DNA from: Cinnamomum chago
Lineage: Eukaryota > Streptophyta > Magnoliopsida > Laurales > Lauraceae
Assembly: GCA_038049695.1 (NCBI GenBank)
Contig: CP142455.1
Span: 65,730,501 to 65,794,500, forward strand
DNA: 64,000 bases
Reading direction: 5' to 3'
Each line of letters opens with the position of its first letter. Position 1 is the first letter of the stretch. Below the pieces are notes generated by a model. That model did no database searches and was not told where the DNA came from. It was given only the letters and a program-made list of their open reading frames with translations. Positions 46,700-58,741 of this stretch are shown in pieces. Position numbers and translations under genes: made by a program.

Positions 46700-47450
46700 A
46701 GTGTTTACTATATCTTCGGCAACCTTGGCTTGGCCCTTTCTACCAGAGGTTTGTGGGCTTTTCAATGCTTTCCTAGCGGCCTTCCCTTGCTGCCTTTTAG
46801 CTTGTGTCTGAGACGTCGAACACATGTGGACATACTTCTCCCAATCTTCTTTCCTTACTTTTTTGGTGGTTATTTTTCCTCTCAACATCAATTTGATATT
46901 CATCTTAAAACTTCGTATGGAGCTTGGACTTCCAATTCCTCCAATGTGAAATTGTCTTCTTTGGCACCCATGCTTTGTTATGAATTGGGACTTCAAACAT
47001 ACTCTGCTTCACAACCAATAAATAGATTAGCCATACACTGAAATAGAACAAGCAACTATGTAAATTAAATGAAGAACAAACAAAAGCACTCACACTAACA
47101 ATCTTCCACATGCGCTCCTTCACCTCAATGGGCACTTGTGACCATTTTTCAATACAAGGAGATATATTATACTTGGCAACTTTCCCTATGGCTATGGACA
47201 ACTTTGGTGCATTAGGACCAATGGCTTGGCCATCGAGTTTAAATGTCACTCGGGGGAGATGATTTACTACAAATAACATTTTAAGTTAGTAATATTATGG
47301 AAATATTACAGAAATTTAATGGCATACCAATACTAATTATCGAATATTAGAGAGATTAATACCACAATACATACTCTCACGGGAAGAACATCCCTGTAAA
47401 GTAGATGTTGTTGCCACTGATGATACCACATGTGACATAGTGCCTGCAAC
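46700..47450 (-). pseudogene. TNP1-like CACTA protein, 5' exons
   Basis: Reading right to left: a short exon about 47448-47393, an exon 47266-47094 (LPRVTFKLDGQAIGPNA, CIEKWSQVPIEVKERMW) and an exon from 47003 (HNKAWVPKKTISHWRNWKSKL, then KKVRKEDWEKYVHMCST after a frameshift). These are the conserved blocks of plant Ptta/En/Spm TNP1-type proteins. The last exon stops exactly at the copia LTR end (46699), and the gene's remaining exons are at 28704-27882. Confidence 0.72.
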
Positions 47451-49637
47451 TACAAGAGTGACATTAGAAGAGTCATGACATTATAAAGAGTGTTCATCTA
47501 TATTTGTTGAGCCTCTGCAATGGATGAAGTACAGGTTACCTATCTGGTGTTTATGTGCAAATTATCAATTCTAAGATTTATTCAAGTATAGTTTTGCATT
47601 TGGAATAGGACCTTGTTGAGTGAGATGCAGACTTGTTTCTCACATACACAATTAGGACATTCACAAATCAAATAATTATTAGCATCAGCAGAAATCTATC
47701 AGTTTATCCTGTTGTATTTTTAATTAAATTAATACAGATACTTATTTTATTCTTATTTGGGATATATATCTCATCTTTGTTTGTCTAGTTACCATACTAA
47801 AGTAAAGAAATTCTAAAAAAAATGATATATTTTAACATATAGATGTAGGAATGTGTCGACTGTTAACCAGCCTGATAGTTACAAATCAAGTTTTGTTCCA
47901 ACTTTTGAGAAAAATTGAGTTTGAGTTGTCCGTCTTTGTATTTGACCAAGCATAGTTGCTGAACTGTGTGGTGGTGTTGCTGCTGCATGGTAAGTTTGGA
48001 TGGGAACAATATAACTATGACATGGATGTAGTATTTTGGTTTACATAGAAGCCTTTCACCAATCTCTAGATTGTTGGACTTATAGAATATTACCAGAGCT
48101 TGGAGATGAGGACATAACATTATAATACTACTCACATTGTATTTATCCTTGCATAAAACATCTTACAAGCTTGCACTATTGATCTGGTTCTCTAATGGTA
48201 TGTATTATAACATTTGTTGATAGGAATAATATAAAAACCTCCAAATGTTATAACTATGCTTAGATGAGATGACTTTGCGGTTGGTGCCATTGAACCCAGT
48301 GTCCAGTGGTTTCTAAAGCATATACTATCCTGATGCCCACATTTACATCAGGATGGCAACACATATACTACCCCACCATGATCACACACATCTAACCTTT
48401 GCCCAGTGTTCTATTAAAATTATTTATGAACTCATTTACATCAAGGATTAGGATAAACATCAGGTCAGTGGGCCCTAGGTTGTTTTTAACCATTAAAAAT
48501 CCTATCTCTCCCATATATGAGGAAAATTCCTAGAAAAATTATAGGTCATTTAGAAAAGTAAAAGAAGTGTCTCTGTTTTCAAAACACCAATACTAGAGAA
48601 CGAGTAAGATTCTACATAATCAAAGTCAATGAAAATGACAATGACTATTGTTGTAAGAGAGTGGAAATTACCTAGCACCAAATACTGATGCAAAAACTAT
48701 AAAGAAACTCCTGTTACAATATAATGCGGCAGGAAAGCTCAAAAGCAGTATAACATCCATGTACTCATGTTTCCACTAAAGCAACCAAAATCCACAAAAT
48801 CACAGGGAATAACCGAATAACATCTTCAAAAAGAAGTATAAAACCATTCCATTAAAAAGCACATACTGATAGCGGAAAAAGAACCAAATCATAATAAAGA
48901 GTAGTACATAAATTCTCGAGCAATAGCTGATCCTCATGATATTTACATTTCCATTTGTTAAAAAGAAAAAAAACCAAATCCAAACAAATATCTTAGGCTC
49001 ACATTTCCATTTACACAACTGGCACAACCGCAGTGGTCTTCCCTAGTGAGCTCGTAACATAAGCATTTCTACTCAATTTTATTATGGTTTATTGGTTCTA
49101 AACTAAGTGAGAATTAAGATGAAATCCTGAGAGCAAGGAAACGGTGATGAAATCTAAACCCTTATCTTGTTGATGTAATTTGTCCTTTACGAGTAGTGCA
49201 CCAAATTACAAGTGTATTTGAAACAGTTACACTATAAAGCAATGAACAACCAACAAAGTAAACCCGCTTGCAAGGGATTCGCGGGGGGTTAGGAAATGCA
49301 AACCTCCCAATTTATTTCGGGGGACGAATTGGTTGTCGTCGGCTCACACCACGAACTCCAATTTCCTTGTACGAATGTGAGGGGCCGCGACAGTATAGTC
49401 CAACCGTCCTCCTTCCCTACAAGCAATTTATTGCAATTCTACTAAACAACTAACTACTTAAAGAAAGTAAATGGATCACCAGCCGACCCGCAACCAAAGT
49501 TATTACAACGCCTTTAATGAATAATAAGCCTCACAATCACTCAAATGATTACGACTTTGATAACAAATACCTAATACAACCAACTAAGAAAGCAAGTAAA
49601 TATCTAAACTAATCCTAAACTAGGAAGTTAGTAAAAT
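47451..49637. other. Non-coding AT-rich stretch, no gene seen
   Basis: Short frames only. It may contain the missing upstream part or terminus of the split CACTA element. From about 49140 on the sequence resembles the region after 52450, so the small CACTA at 49638 probably inserted into one repeat. Confidence 0.4.
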
Positions 49638-49649
49638 CACTACAAGAAA

Positions 49650-50270
49650 TTTAGGCTATTGTGACGAAATTTGATGACGAATTCTTTTTTTTGTCTTAAA
49701 AGAATACCCAAAGAGGACGAAATATAAATTTTGTCGTTTGTTTTCATTTTTTTCAAAAGTATAGGAGACGAAAACAAAATTTCGTCTACAAAAATATGGC
49801 GCCAACTTGTTTTGTGTTGGCGCCAATTTTTTTAGCTCATTAGAGACGAAAATTGTTGTCACAAAATATAATTTTTTTTGCGACGAACGTAATTCGTCAC
49901 CAACAAGGATAAGTTATGGAAGACGAACATATTTCGTCACCAAAATAAGGCGCTAATTTCATTTGCTTTGGCGCGGATTATTTTAGCTCATTGGAGACGA
50001 ACATTTTTGTCACAAAATATAATTTGTTTTTGTGACGAACTTAATTCGTCACTAATAAGGATAAGTTATGGAAGACGAAAATATTTCGTCACCAAAATAA
50101 GGCGCCAATTTCATTTGCGGGCGCGAATTATTTTAGCTCATTGGAGACGAAATTTTTTGTCACAAAATATAATTTGTTTTTGCGACGAACGTAATTCGTC
50201 ATTAAAAAGGATAAGTTATGAAAAACAAAAATATTTCGGCCAACAAAATAAGGCGTCAATTTCATTCGCA
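49650..50270 (+). repeat. CACTA subterminal repeats (three ~120-bp units)
   Basis: The block gttatggaagacgaa-atatttcgtcaccaaaataaggcgc-attttagctcattggagacga recurs near 49800-49920, 49920-50040 and 50040-50160, with a fourth diverged copy. ORFs such as 49968-50318 simply read these repeats. Confidence 0.75.
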
Positions 50271-50352
50271 CTTGAGTCTATTCCTCTCTTACAAGTAGTG
50301 CTTTGGAAAAGCCTTTAAGCTTACTAAAATGCGCCCCCCCCCCCCCCCCCCC

Positions 50353-50763
50353 ACAATCCAACGCCCCTTTTCCAAAACCCATTTCCCCCTTTGTCCCTCC
50401 ATCTATCCCGGTCTCTCATTTCCAAAACCCTTTTCCCCCTTTTCCAAAACCCTTTTCCAGAAGAGGAGAGAATAACCATTTTCCCCATTTTCCAAAACCC
50501 TTTTCCAACATCTCCCACTTATCGTCTCAAGCAGCAGCCCCATGGCCCATTGGCCCCCATCAATCATCATCACCCTCCATCAACACACGCAGTGTAGACC
50601 CATCCCTGATCAGTGATCCCTCTCATTTCTACTTCTCTCAGTCTCTCTCGCCTAGAACTCCCAGACGCAGCCACCATCACCAATCACCATCATCTATGCC
50701 CATCATCCTCCATCCAGGAGTCCGCCACCGCCAGGTACACCTACCTCTCTCAGTCTCTGCTAC
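50353..50763 (+). other. C/T-rich, host-gene-like segment inside CACTA
   Basis: After a run of about 20 C, a pyrimidine-rich stretch with CTCTCTCAGTCTCT and CACCACCATCATC-type sequence is unlike the rest of the element and looks like a plant 5' untranslated region plus start of an exon, with a possible splice donor (ccgccag/gtacac). It could be a captured gene fragment. An open frame exists (50303-50794) but shows no domain. Confidence 0.4.
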
Positions 50764-50948
50764 TGTGAGAACTTGGTCTGGGCGGTACCCTTAACCACGG
50801 GGCGTAACGTATCAACCACGGGCTTCAAACGGTGAGTCTCCGTTAGCCCGCATCAGAAATATCCAAGTTCTGACCTTGGGCTTATAAGTCAAACCCCGTA
50901 TTAACTTAGCATGAGGCTTTTTAAAACCGTACGTCCCCGGAAATCGTA

Positions 50949-51017
50949 AGAACTCCGAAGTTAAGCGTGCTCAGGCGAGAACAGTACTAGGATGGACGAC
51001 CTCTCGGGAAGTCCTCG
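50949..51017 (+). ncRNA. 5S rRNA-like segment, Cassandra LTR 1
   Basis: Starts gaactccgaagttaagcgtg and ends gggaagtcctcg: the 3' two thirds of plant 5S rRNA with internal promoter boxes A, intermediate element (GGATGG) and C. This is a retrotransposon-borne promoter, not an rRNA gene; the 5' part of 5S is missing. Confidence 0.8.
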
Positions 51018-51305
51018 CGCGTGCATGTGGGCCAAAGCGGACAATTTCATGCTGAGTTGGGTGAGACTGTGACAGTTGGTATCAGAGCCGAGGACGGCTC
51101 TATTTCTAGTGGGGGAGAATGTGAGATCTTGGTCCGGGCAGTACCCTTAACCACGGGGCGTAGCGTGTCAACCACGGGCTTCAAGCGGCGAGTCTCCGTT
51201 AGCCCGCATCGAAAATATCCAAGTCCTCACCATGGGCTTATAAGTTAAACCCCATATTAACTTAACATGAGACTTTTTAAAACGGTGTGGCCCCGGAAAT
51301 CGTAA

Positions 51306-51374
51306 GAACTCCGAAGTTAAGAGTGCTCGGGCGAGAGCAGTACTAGGATGGGTGACCTCCTGGGAAGTCCTCGC
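51306..51374 (+). ncRNA. 5S rRNA-like segment, Cassandra LTR 2
   Basis: The best preserved of the three: aggatgggtgacctcctggg is an exact match to the plant 5S box C region as I know it. Box A has gagtgctcggg in place of gcgtgcttggg. Confidence 0.82.
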
Positions 51375-51649
51375 GTGTGCACGTGGGCCAAAGCGGACAA
51401 TTTCATGCTGAGTTGGGCGGGGATGTAACAGTTGGTATCAGCTCTATTTCTAGTGGGGGAGAATGTGAGATATTGGTCCGGGGGGTACCCTTAACCACGG
51501 GGCGTAGCGTGTCAACTACGGGCTTTAAACGATGAGTCTCCGTTAGCCCGCATCGGAAATATCCAAGTCTTGACCATGGGCTTATAAGTCAAATCCCGTA
51601 TTAACTTAGCATGAGGACTTCTAAAATCGTGTGGCTCCGGAAATCGTAA

Positions 51650-51713
51650 GAATTCTGAAGTTAAGCGTGATCGGGTGGGAGCTATACTATGATGGGTGAC
51701 CTCCTGGGAAGTT
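51650..51713 (+). ncRNA. 5S rRNA-like segment, Cassandra LTR 3 (decayed)
   Basis: Same segment with more changes (aattctgaagttaagcgtga, gctatactatgatggg) and a truncated 3' end, where the LTR lost about 38 bp. Box C is incomplete, so promoter function is doubtful. Confidence 0.7.
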
Positions 51714-52106
51714 TCTTGAGTTGGGCGTACGTGACAGAAAATTTTCATCTCTATTTCTTATATTTATGACAAAATATTTTTGTCTCTAATTTCTTCCTTT
51801 AATGACAAAATATTTTGTCACTAATTGCTTACAAGTATATTTCCAACAGAGTGTATTGGAGACGAAAAAAAATTACTTACAAGTAAGTTTTCAACATAGT
51901 GTATTGGAGACAAAAAAAATCGTCACAAATTTATTTTTTTCAATGACGAATTTTTTTTCGTCTCCAATACCTTTTAGCGACAAGGCTTTGGCAACAAAAT
52001 GGGTGACGAAAATTTTTCGTCTCAATTAGTTTCAGTGACGAAATATGTACATTTTGAGACAAATTTGTGTCGTCCTTAAACCCCAAATTTCTTGTAGTGA
52101 ATCTTA

Positions 52107-52449
52107 GGGCACGTTTGGTAACAGGCGAGGAATCCTTAGATCCGATGATTCTTCACTACCACTAAAACAAATATTCCTTGCTGGGAATTTGTATAGTTGA
52201 GGGTTTCACATTGATATTGGTGTGTATTGATGCATATAACTAAGAAAAATAGGGTTAGGTGTGCAAATTAATCCACTTAAGAGAGGGTTTTCAAATCCTA
52301 TGGGGGGTAGTCGGATCTGAAAATCCCAACAAATGAGCATTTTCATTCATCCAAATCCTCAGGAATTTACAATTGCCGAACATGGATCTACCCCAACTTT
52401 ATGAAAATGAAAAAAAAATTCCCTAAAAATTTGGTTGCCAAACATGACC
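52107..52449. mobile_element. Tourist-like MITE, ~343 bp
   Basis: Inverted ends GGGCACGTTTGGTAAC / GTTGCCAAACATGACC. The left flank is TTA and the right is TTG, an imperfect 3-bp duplication. It lies 7 bp from the CACTA border. No ORF. Confidence 0.6.
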
Positions 52450-54311
52450 TTGAAGTTCTCCAATGCACTTTTCCACTTTCCTTTGCTCCAAGCGAGAAAT
52501 TCCTTACAAAACAAACACAAACAATGTGTAGAATCCACTAGGAAAATAAAGAAAAGATAACAAGTACACTAAGCTAAAAATGAGCTCAACTCAATAGAAT
52601 TCAACGCTCTTAATCGACACTTAGATGTGCAATACTTAACCACAAGACTACGGTGTGGTCAAGAACTAAAGGACCAAAGAGTCCGGATTGTCGATCCCAT
52701 GGAGAGAGGATGGAACAAGCGATGAATCCAATTTAAGTAGAATTGAACTAAGATATAGCTAATATAGAGTTTGAAGTGAACAATTAAAACTACTAAACTA
52801 TGTGTGAAAAATGAAATTAAAGTAATTGGACTGTGGAACAAAACAAAAATTGCAACTAAACTACTCTAACTAACAATCTAAAATATGAAATTAATAAGAT
52901 CTAACAAACTACACTAAACTAGTGGATAAGTGGTGGTAGAAATGGAAGATTTAATGTGAAGATGTGGGGTGAAATATGTAGGATTTTAAAACAATTTTTG
53001 TGAAATGTGTATGATTTTAAAATAATGATTCAAATTAACAATAATTAAAAAAAGAAAAATTAGGCAATCCAAAATCCACTAAGTATGTAATTAATTCAAG
53101 AAATGCATGTTCTAATTCAACTTCCAAATCTACAATGCAATCAGCAATCTCTTGCCTAATTGGATTGGATGATATAGCAATGAAGATCAAAGTAAAGAAA
53201 ATAAAAAGCCAATATCTTATATCACCATCTAGCTACCCTAACAATAAATATTCAAAATCAAGCTATAAAATATCAAAGATAAGGGCTCTAGAGCATGCTA
53301 TGTGATAGAACTTAATCCAACTACAAAGTATCAATTGAGATTATCCAAACATCTAGTGCAGAGATAGAGCATGAGAAATGAAAGAGATTAGTACAATTAT
53401 ATCTAAAATCTACTACTTAATCAAGGCACAAGTAGGGAATTTAAACTAAAACATACATGGAATTGAACTAATCACATTACTTAGCTTCAAAAGGAAAGCC
53501 TAATCCAAGAGCTTTAGCCACTGAACATCGAGAAAGAGCTCCAAATCTTCATTAATGATCTTCAATTAGACACTCTCTCTAGATTAGTTACAAATAAGCT
53601 TCTAATTACAATATAAAAGTGTAGAGAAAGTAAAAAAAAAATTGCAAAAAAATTGTCTTGCCAAAAGATTTTCTCTCTCTACAAATACATTCCAATTGAT
53701 TGGATCAGTTCCTTTCACAAGGATTGCTTCCATTTGATTGATTGCAATTTGAAGGCTTTTGATTGGCTCATTTGCTTTCACGTTTTCAAATTTTTGTGTT
53801 ATGTGGTCCTTCAATGTGGAGACTTTTGATTGGTGGAGAGGTTAGAGTTGGATGGAATATTTCCTATGTAATTTTTTTTTTTTTGCAATTGTTGGGGTTT
53901 GAGCCCATAACTTATTTCATACCCACCCAAGCTCTAACCAATACACCAATCACTCATTTGTATTAGAAACTGACTGCTTTTATACTTAAAGTCTTCTCAT
54001 CTTATTTTGAAATTCTTCAACTCTTCCTAAGATTTCTTCATCAAGATTTCTTCATGTAACTTCTTTTATTTAAATCTCTTCTTGATGCCTTGGGACACTA
54101 GCCGAAAGGTTGGGATAGTCGCGGAGTCCGCCTACACAAGAGAAATTACATAAAAATGCGTTATAAATAATAGGAATTGTGCATGATATTCCGATAATCC
54201 ATTAATATGATAGAAGGATAAAATCTTCGTGTAAAGCAAATGATATGCATATGAGATACTGATAAAACTCGGACTAATGAGAGGTAAAATATGCAATATT
54301 TAACACTCATC
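52450..54311. other. Non-coding repeat-like sequence, no gene seen
   Basis: AT-rich with short frames only. Sequence near 52680-52710 (gtccggattgtcgatccca) and near 54100-54310 (ending ttaacactcatca) is of a type I associate with large non-coding LTR derivatives in plants, read on the minus strand. I cannot define borders. Confidence 0.35.
53872..53950 (-). mobile_element. Possible tRNA-derived SINE
   Basis: On the minus strand GGTGTATTGGTTAGAGC (53947-53931) resembles a tRNA D-arm/box A, and GGGCTCAAACCCC (53906-53894) resembles box B; a run of 13 A (plus-strand T at 53872-53884) follows. Spacing suits a Pol III promoter. It is very short and no target duplication was confirmed. Confidence 0.4.
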
Positions 54312-57300
54312 AATTACCAAAGAAAACCCAAAAAAAGAAAAAATCCTTCGAAGATGGCTCCGCTAGGACTTGTAGTCATTAGATGGAGAGATGGGTTTGG
54401 AAAGGAGTGGTGGGTTGGAACTTGCAGTTGTCGGATGAGGAAGAGATTTGAGAAATGGAGTGATGAAAAAAGGGGCTTGGATTTGGGGAAAATAAAGAAG
54501 AAGAAGGGAGGGTTCGATGATGAACAGATGGATTTGGGGGAAAATAAAGAAGAAGAAAGGAAGGAAGAGATGGGGTTCGGTGATGGAGAGGTTGGTTTTG
54601 GGGATTTTGTTGGTAGAGATGGGTCCATTGAGAGAGAAAGAGGGCAGAGAGCGGAAAGGGAAAAAGGAAAAAGGGCGGGAGTGAAATAGTGGAGGGCGGG
54701 GTCTTTCCTTGGCTTTTTTCACACGAGATGAACGACATATATGGACTGTAGTTTTGGAAAAAGATTGACGCTAAAAGTTTGACAGCTAACGAAAAAGGTT
54801 TTTGCACTTAGTTTATGTGGTTTTATGCCCATTTTGACGTAGTGCTTGCCTCAACCAAGAAGAAGATGAAATTGAGGAAAACTGGAGGACAGGAACAAAG
54901 AACAGTTCTCGCAACGAGCCAAGAGACAAAGATGATCTATACGACAGACCTTTCGAATGAACCCAAATTCACAGAGATTGAATTTTTTTGGAAAAACACC
55001 CAATTTTTCCCTAAATTGCAAACTACCCCCTGCTAGGATCAAACGCTCTCAGAATCGCACGAAACTCCGCAGACACTATTCTAATGATAAAAGAAATTCA
55101 CTCATCATCTAAACGCACCTAAATATCTAACAATATAATTAATTTTAATAATAACAAAAGTAAAAGAGTTAACGGGCTTGTTAATGGGCTCAACTGACCC
55201 AGTAAGGTCGAGGACCTTACTGGGGAAATCTCTCTCATCAAGTTAGTTGAGTATAATGTAAATGATATATAAATTCCAAGAAGAGAGGATTCTAACTCTC
55301 AACTATTTTGGTTATTTAAATTATATGCCTACAAGAACTCTCAACTGAATTGATTGCTCCAAATTCTAGACCAGTCAAAATAATGATACCAGGAAGTATG
55401 CAATTGCCATAAATATTGTCAGCATTTTTAGAACTACGAATTTTAGAATTCAGATTGCTTTAAACAAGATCATAGTAAAGTTAAGATCAAAATATCCAGA
55501 AGATATATGTATAGTGAGCGGCCACAAGACATAGGGAATTCTCCATGATGGTTTTCCACAAAAAATAGGTGAAAAAAATAAGAATGAGACTATCATCATA
55601 ATGGTCAAAATCCACAAAGAGGCACCAAAACTAATACAATTTTCATGATGACCAATACAATTAAGGACAAATTCTGGCTTATGATGAGTCCTAAAGAGAG
55701 CATATTTTCATACCCACTTTGGACCATTTTAAGGACTTATTAAAGAGTCTCATTTAGTGTCATATAATGATTTTATGCATTTTGGATTCATTATAGTGCA
55801 TTCATGCATAATTTTCTCAAAAATCACACTTTCTGCATAAATTAATGAAACTTGCCATTTTTGGGATTTTATTTTTGGAAAGTCTATTATTTTGGATGCA
55901 TCAAGTATGGTCCCATGTATAGTCCATTCAAATTCCTTACATAAAATTTTTCTTGAATCCATTTGTTTTAATTTGTGTAGGAGAAATCAAGAATAAGACC
56001 CACAATGATGAAATTTGAGAGAGATCAAAGGTATGACATCTTTCATGGTGGACCACATATCTTGGTATTTTTGGAGAGTTTGAAAAGTCAACAATGAAAA
56101 GCTATATTTGGAATTTCAAGATCAAGAATTGAAACTTCAGATTTGGTAAGATCCAATGCTTACTAAGTTTGAAATTCAAAAATCAAGAAAGAAATTCAAG
56201 AAAGGAAAGTATGCTAAAAGAGTTGACTAGTCAATCAAAGAAGCTTGGAAGGAAACCAAAGATGGAAAGGGAGTCAAAAAAAAAAGAAGGAAAGATCCCA
56301 ACATCCCTCTGGACGTCCACATAGGTCCCACACACCCCCCTTGCACAACTAACAACAGAAGCTTCCATATGCGTACAATTAATCCAGGATTTTTCAGGGG
56401 CAACAAGATTAAAATGTCCATAACTTTTAATCTAACCGTCAGATCGGCACAATCTACCCATCGTTGGAAAGATTGTTTCAAGTAGATATCTGTGGAACCC
56501 AATATTGTGTAAATTGGAGCTGAAACGAGGGAGATATAGCCTCTTAAAATCAGTGCTATAATTTATACTTGGGATTGCAATTTTACACATGGAAAGCACC
56601 AAAAATCTCTCACTCACCTTGCTATTTCTTTGAAGACTTGTTGGCGAAGGAAGGGACTTACCATATAAAGAAAATTTCATACTACGAACTTGGAACAAAA
56701 AAGGAAAGAAAGAGAGCAGAAATCTATAAATTGAAGGCATAGGCATTCCTCTCCTCTGATGGGAAGATAGACCACCTCTATCTAAAATTACTACTACACT
56801 CCATCTTCTTCCTTTCTCTTTCTCTCCATTGAAGTCCTCAAGGAGTTTTGGCCCGAAAATCACACTACACCCTTGGGGTTTTCATTTAGAAGAGTCTTCT
56901 CATCCTAGTATGTAATTGTCTTTGTTTATTTTTTATCTTATGTAAAGACTTTGCATATTAGTAAAAGTGTTGCTTTCTCTTTTCAATTTTTGTTTCTTGT
57001 ACTTGGGTGATTGGTGCTTGATTTGTGTTTTTTTTTTTCTTGTTCGTGTTCGGATTGACGACCCAAAGGCCCTAAAAGCATGATTCAAATTCTGACTCCG
57101 CTTTGAAAAGAGTTTTGAAGGAGAAGAATACACTTCTACTACAGTTTATTTCTTTGCAATACTATATTTAAATTTCAGCTTCACTACATTTAAATTCTTG
57201 TTAATCATTACATTTTAATTCCTCGCAAAAAAAATTTCTTTAGCTTGATTTGATGATCTCTATGCCTTTGCATAATTTGATGGCTGAATATATATATCAT

Positions 57301-57946
57301 GACAGGCATTAGCGGTAGCTGTTGTGATCTAACATGTGCAAGGTACCAAAAAAAAAAAAAAAACTTTGAATTATATGGAAACTCAGATTCGATGTGCACA
57401 GATGGACATCCAATATAGTCCACATCGTTGGATTTTTTAGTACAAAAATTAGACCATATTCATAAAAGATATTTGTGATTTATTCAAGGCAAGTAGTGGA
57501 TAGATCTGATGATTGAAGAGCATGGAAGAATTATGAATTAGCAGGGCATTTTTGTACATGTAGCAGCTGTGAAAAAAACAAATTTACATATTTGAAATCA
57601 GATTTTCTGCAATCAGTTTGGTACCTTGACATGTTGGTTTCTCATGCATTCATAAATAGAAAGTGTATAGAGTAATTGTAGAACTAAAAACAAAATTCAA
57701 AAGATGATTTTTTTTCTTCAAATCCAATCAGAATTAAGTTCTGGTTTCTGTGTTTCAAAGTGATTAAGACAAAAGAAAAAAAATTGTTTTCAGTTATATA
57801 AAAGTTCTGCACTGTCTTAGGTTGCACATCCACTTTATACAAACATTAGTTTTCTGTTTTGCATCTTTTACTTTGGTTTTTTTTTTAATTGGATTCATGC
57901 ATTAGTGAAGTACGTGTTTTTATTTTTCAGCCATTAAATTTAGATT
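54312..57946. other. Non-coding, repeat-like; no recognisable gene
   Basis: 54340-54690 is purine-rich on plus; its minus strand gives open serine/proline-rich frames of no known family that may be a captured or decayed 5' exon. 55640-57100 has the look of another large non-coding retroelement derivative. Nothing else stands out. Confidence 0.35.
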
Positions 57947-58741
57947 TGTTAGATTGTATGACCTCAATCCAGTGGATAATACGGATAAATTGACTTATTT
58001 CATTAATTAATTTATATTTTCATGTTTTATTCATGAGATGAATGGTATTTTATTCTATGTTTGCACATAACCAATATAAAATGACATGATGGTTCATGAG
58101 ATGAACCGGAGCCTACAAGTATATTAGATGTGATCCATGTATTTGGATGAGATCCATATACAGGAGACATAGATCACAAATCTTATACTTAAATTGATTC
58201 ATAGCCAGTGATAAGATTGAGCATCTCATCTGATAAGGTTGCAGCACTGTGATCATTATGAGATAGTGTGCTACGTCTCGATCATCAAAGTGTAAGACTC
58301 TGGATCATCGTGATGGTACATTGGATGTACTGAAGGACCATGAGTATCACCTTGTACAAATCTGTCTTTTGATTAAAGGACTGCTCTCATAATTCCCAAG
58401 CAATAGGCTCTTAATCCTTAGAGATTAATGGATTCAAGTTTCTACTATACATTTACTTTGAGTCATCAATGAGTGACGCCAATTGTAGGTCAACACCTCG
58501 ATGTCTTGGGTACGTGGTAGTGGGGCTATGGGAACATATAATTCTCAAGATGGAATCTATCCTCATAAATATCCCCTTGTGCCAATTAATGGATTTTATC
58601 ATTAGCGAGTGCGCAGCCATCTAAATTAAGAGTTAATTAGATGGTACTGATGATTACTGTGATTAATTAGGTCACCAAGATAATAAAAGATGGATCCAAT
58701 TTGGTTGGATAGATTTATTCCAATAGATCCATGGATATATA
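57947..58741 (+). repeat. Copia family D LTR, 5' half only
   Basis: Starts TGTTAGATTGTATGACC and follows the LTR at 31195 for about 790 bp until the CACTA end at 58742. The remainder of the LTR is not found to the right, so it is truncated. Confidence 0.8.

Larger units (their letters stand above)
27360..47450 (-). mobile_element. CACTA (En/Spm) transposon split by a copia array; borders uncertain
   Basis: Exons of one TNP1-like gene are found on both sides of the copia array: upstream exons at 47.45-46.70 kb and downstream exons at 28.70-27.88 kb, in consistent order on the minus strand. At 27390-27640 the left flank has CACTA-like subterminal sequence (gacgggcgttgctgtcg, gcgacggtctcgg). 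A ttttgtagtg near 27428-27437 resembles an internal terminus-like motif, but its direction does not fit a clean left end. No terminal CACTA pair or TNP2 transposase gene was found. Confidence 0.6.
50764..51736 (+). mobile_element. Cassandra-type TRIM, LTR-internal-LTR-internal-LTR
   Basis: Three LTRs begin TGTGAGA: 50764-51074 (311 bp), 51120-51430 (311 bp) and 51464-51736 (273 bp). Between them are internal segments of 45 and 33 bp with a TGGTATCAG primer site (51077) and a GGGGGAGAA polypurine tract. Each LTR holds a 5S rRNA-like segment, the defining trait of Cassandra retrotransposons. No target duplication was found at the outer ends. Confidence 0.87.
49638..52099. mobile_element. Non-autonomous CACTA element, 2462 bp
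   Basis: Ends CACTACAAGAAATTTAGG and AAATTTCTTGTAGTG form a near-perfect inverted pair. The 3-bp duplication AAT flanks it (49635-49637 and 52100-52102). Both ends have arrays of gacgaaa/cgtcac subterminal motifs. No transposase. It carries a host-like C/T-rich segment (50353-50763) and a Cassandra array. Confidence 0.9.

Noticed and set aside
50949..51713. Genuine 5S rRNA genes
   Set aside because: Only the 3' part of 5S is present, each within a Cassandra LTR with primer site and polypurine tract next to it.
54291..54807. Host gene with 142-residue minus-strand ORF
   Set aside because: Three overlapping frames are all open because of purine/pyrimidine bias; no splice sites or domain support one of them.
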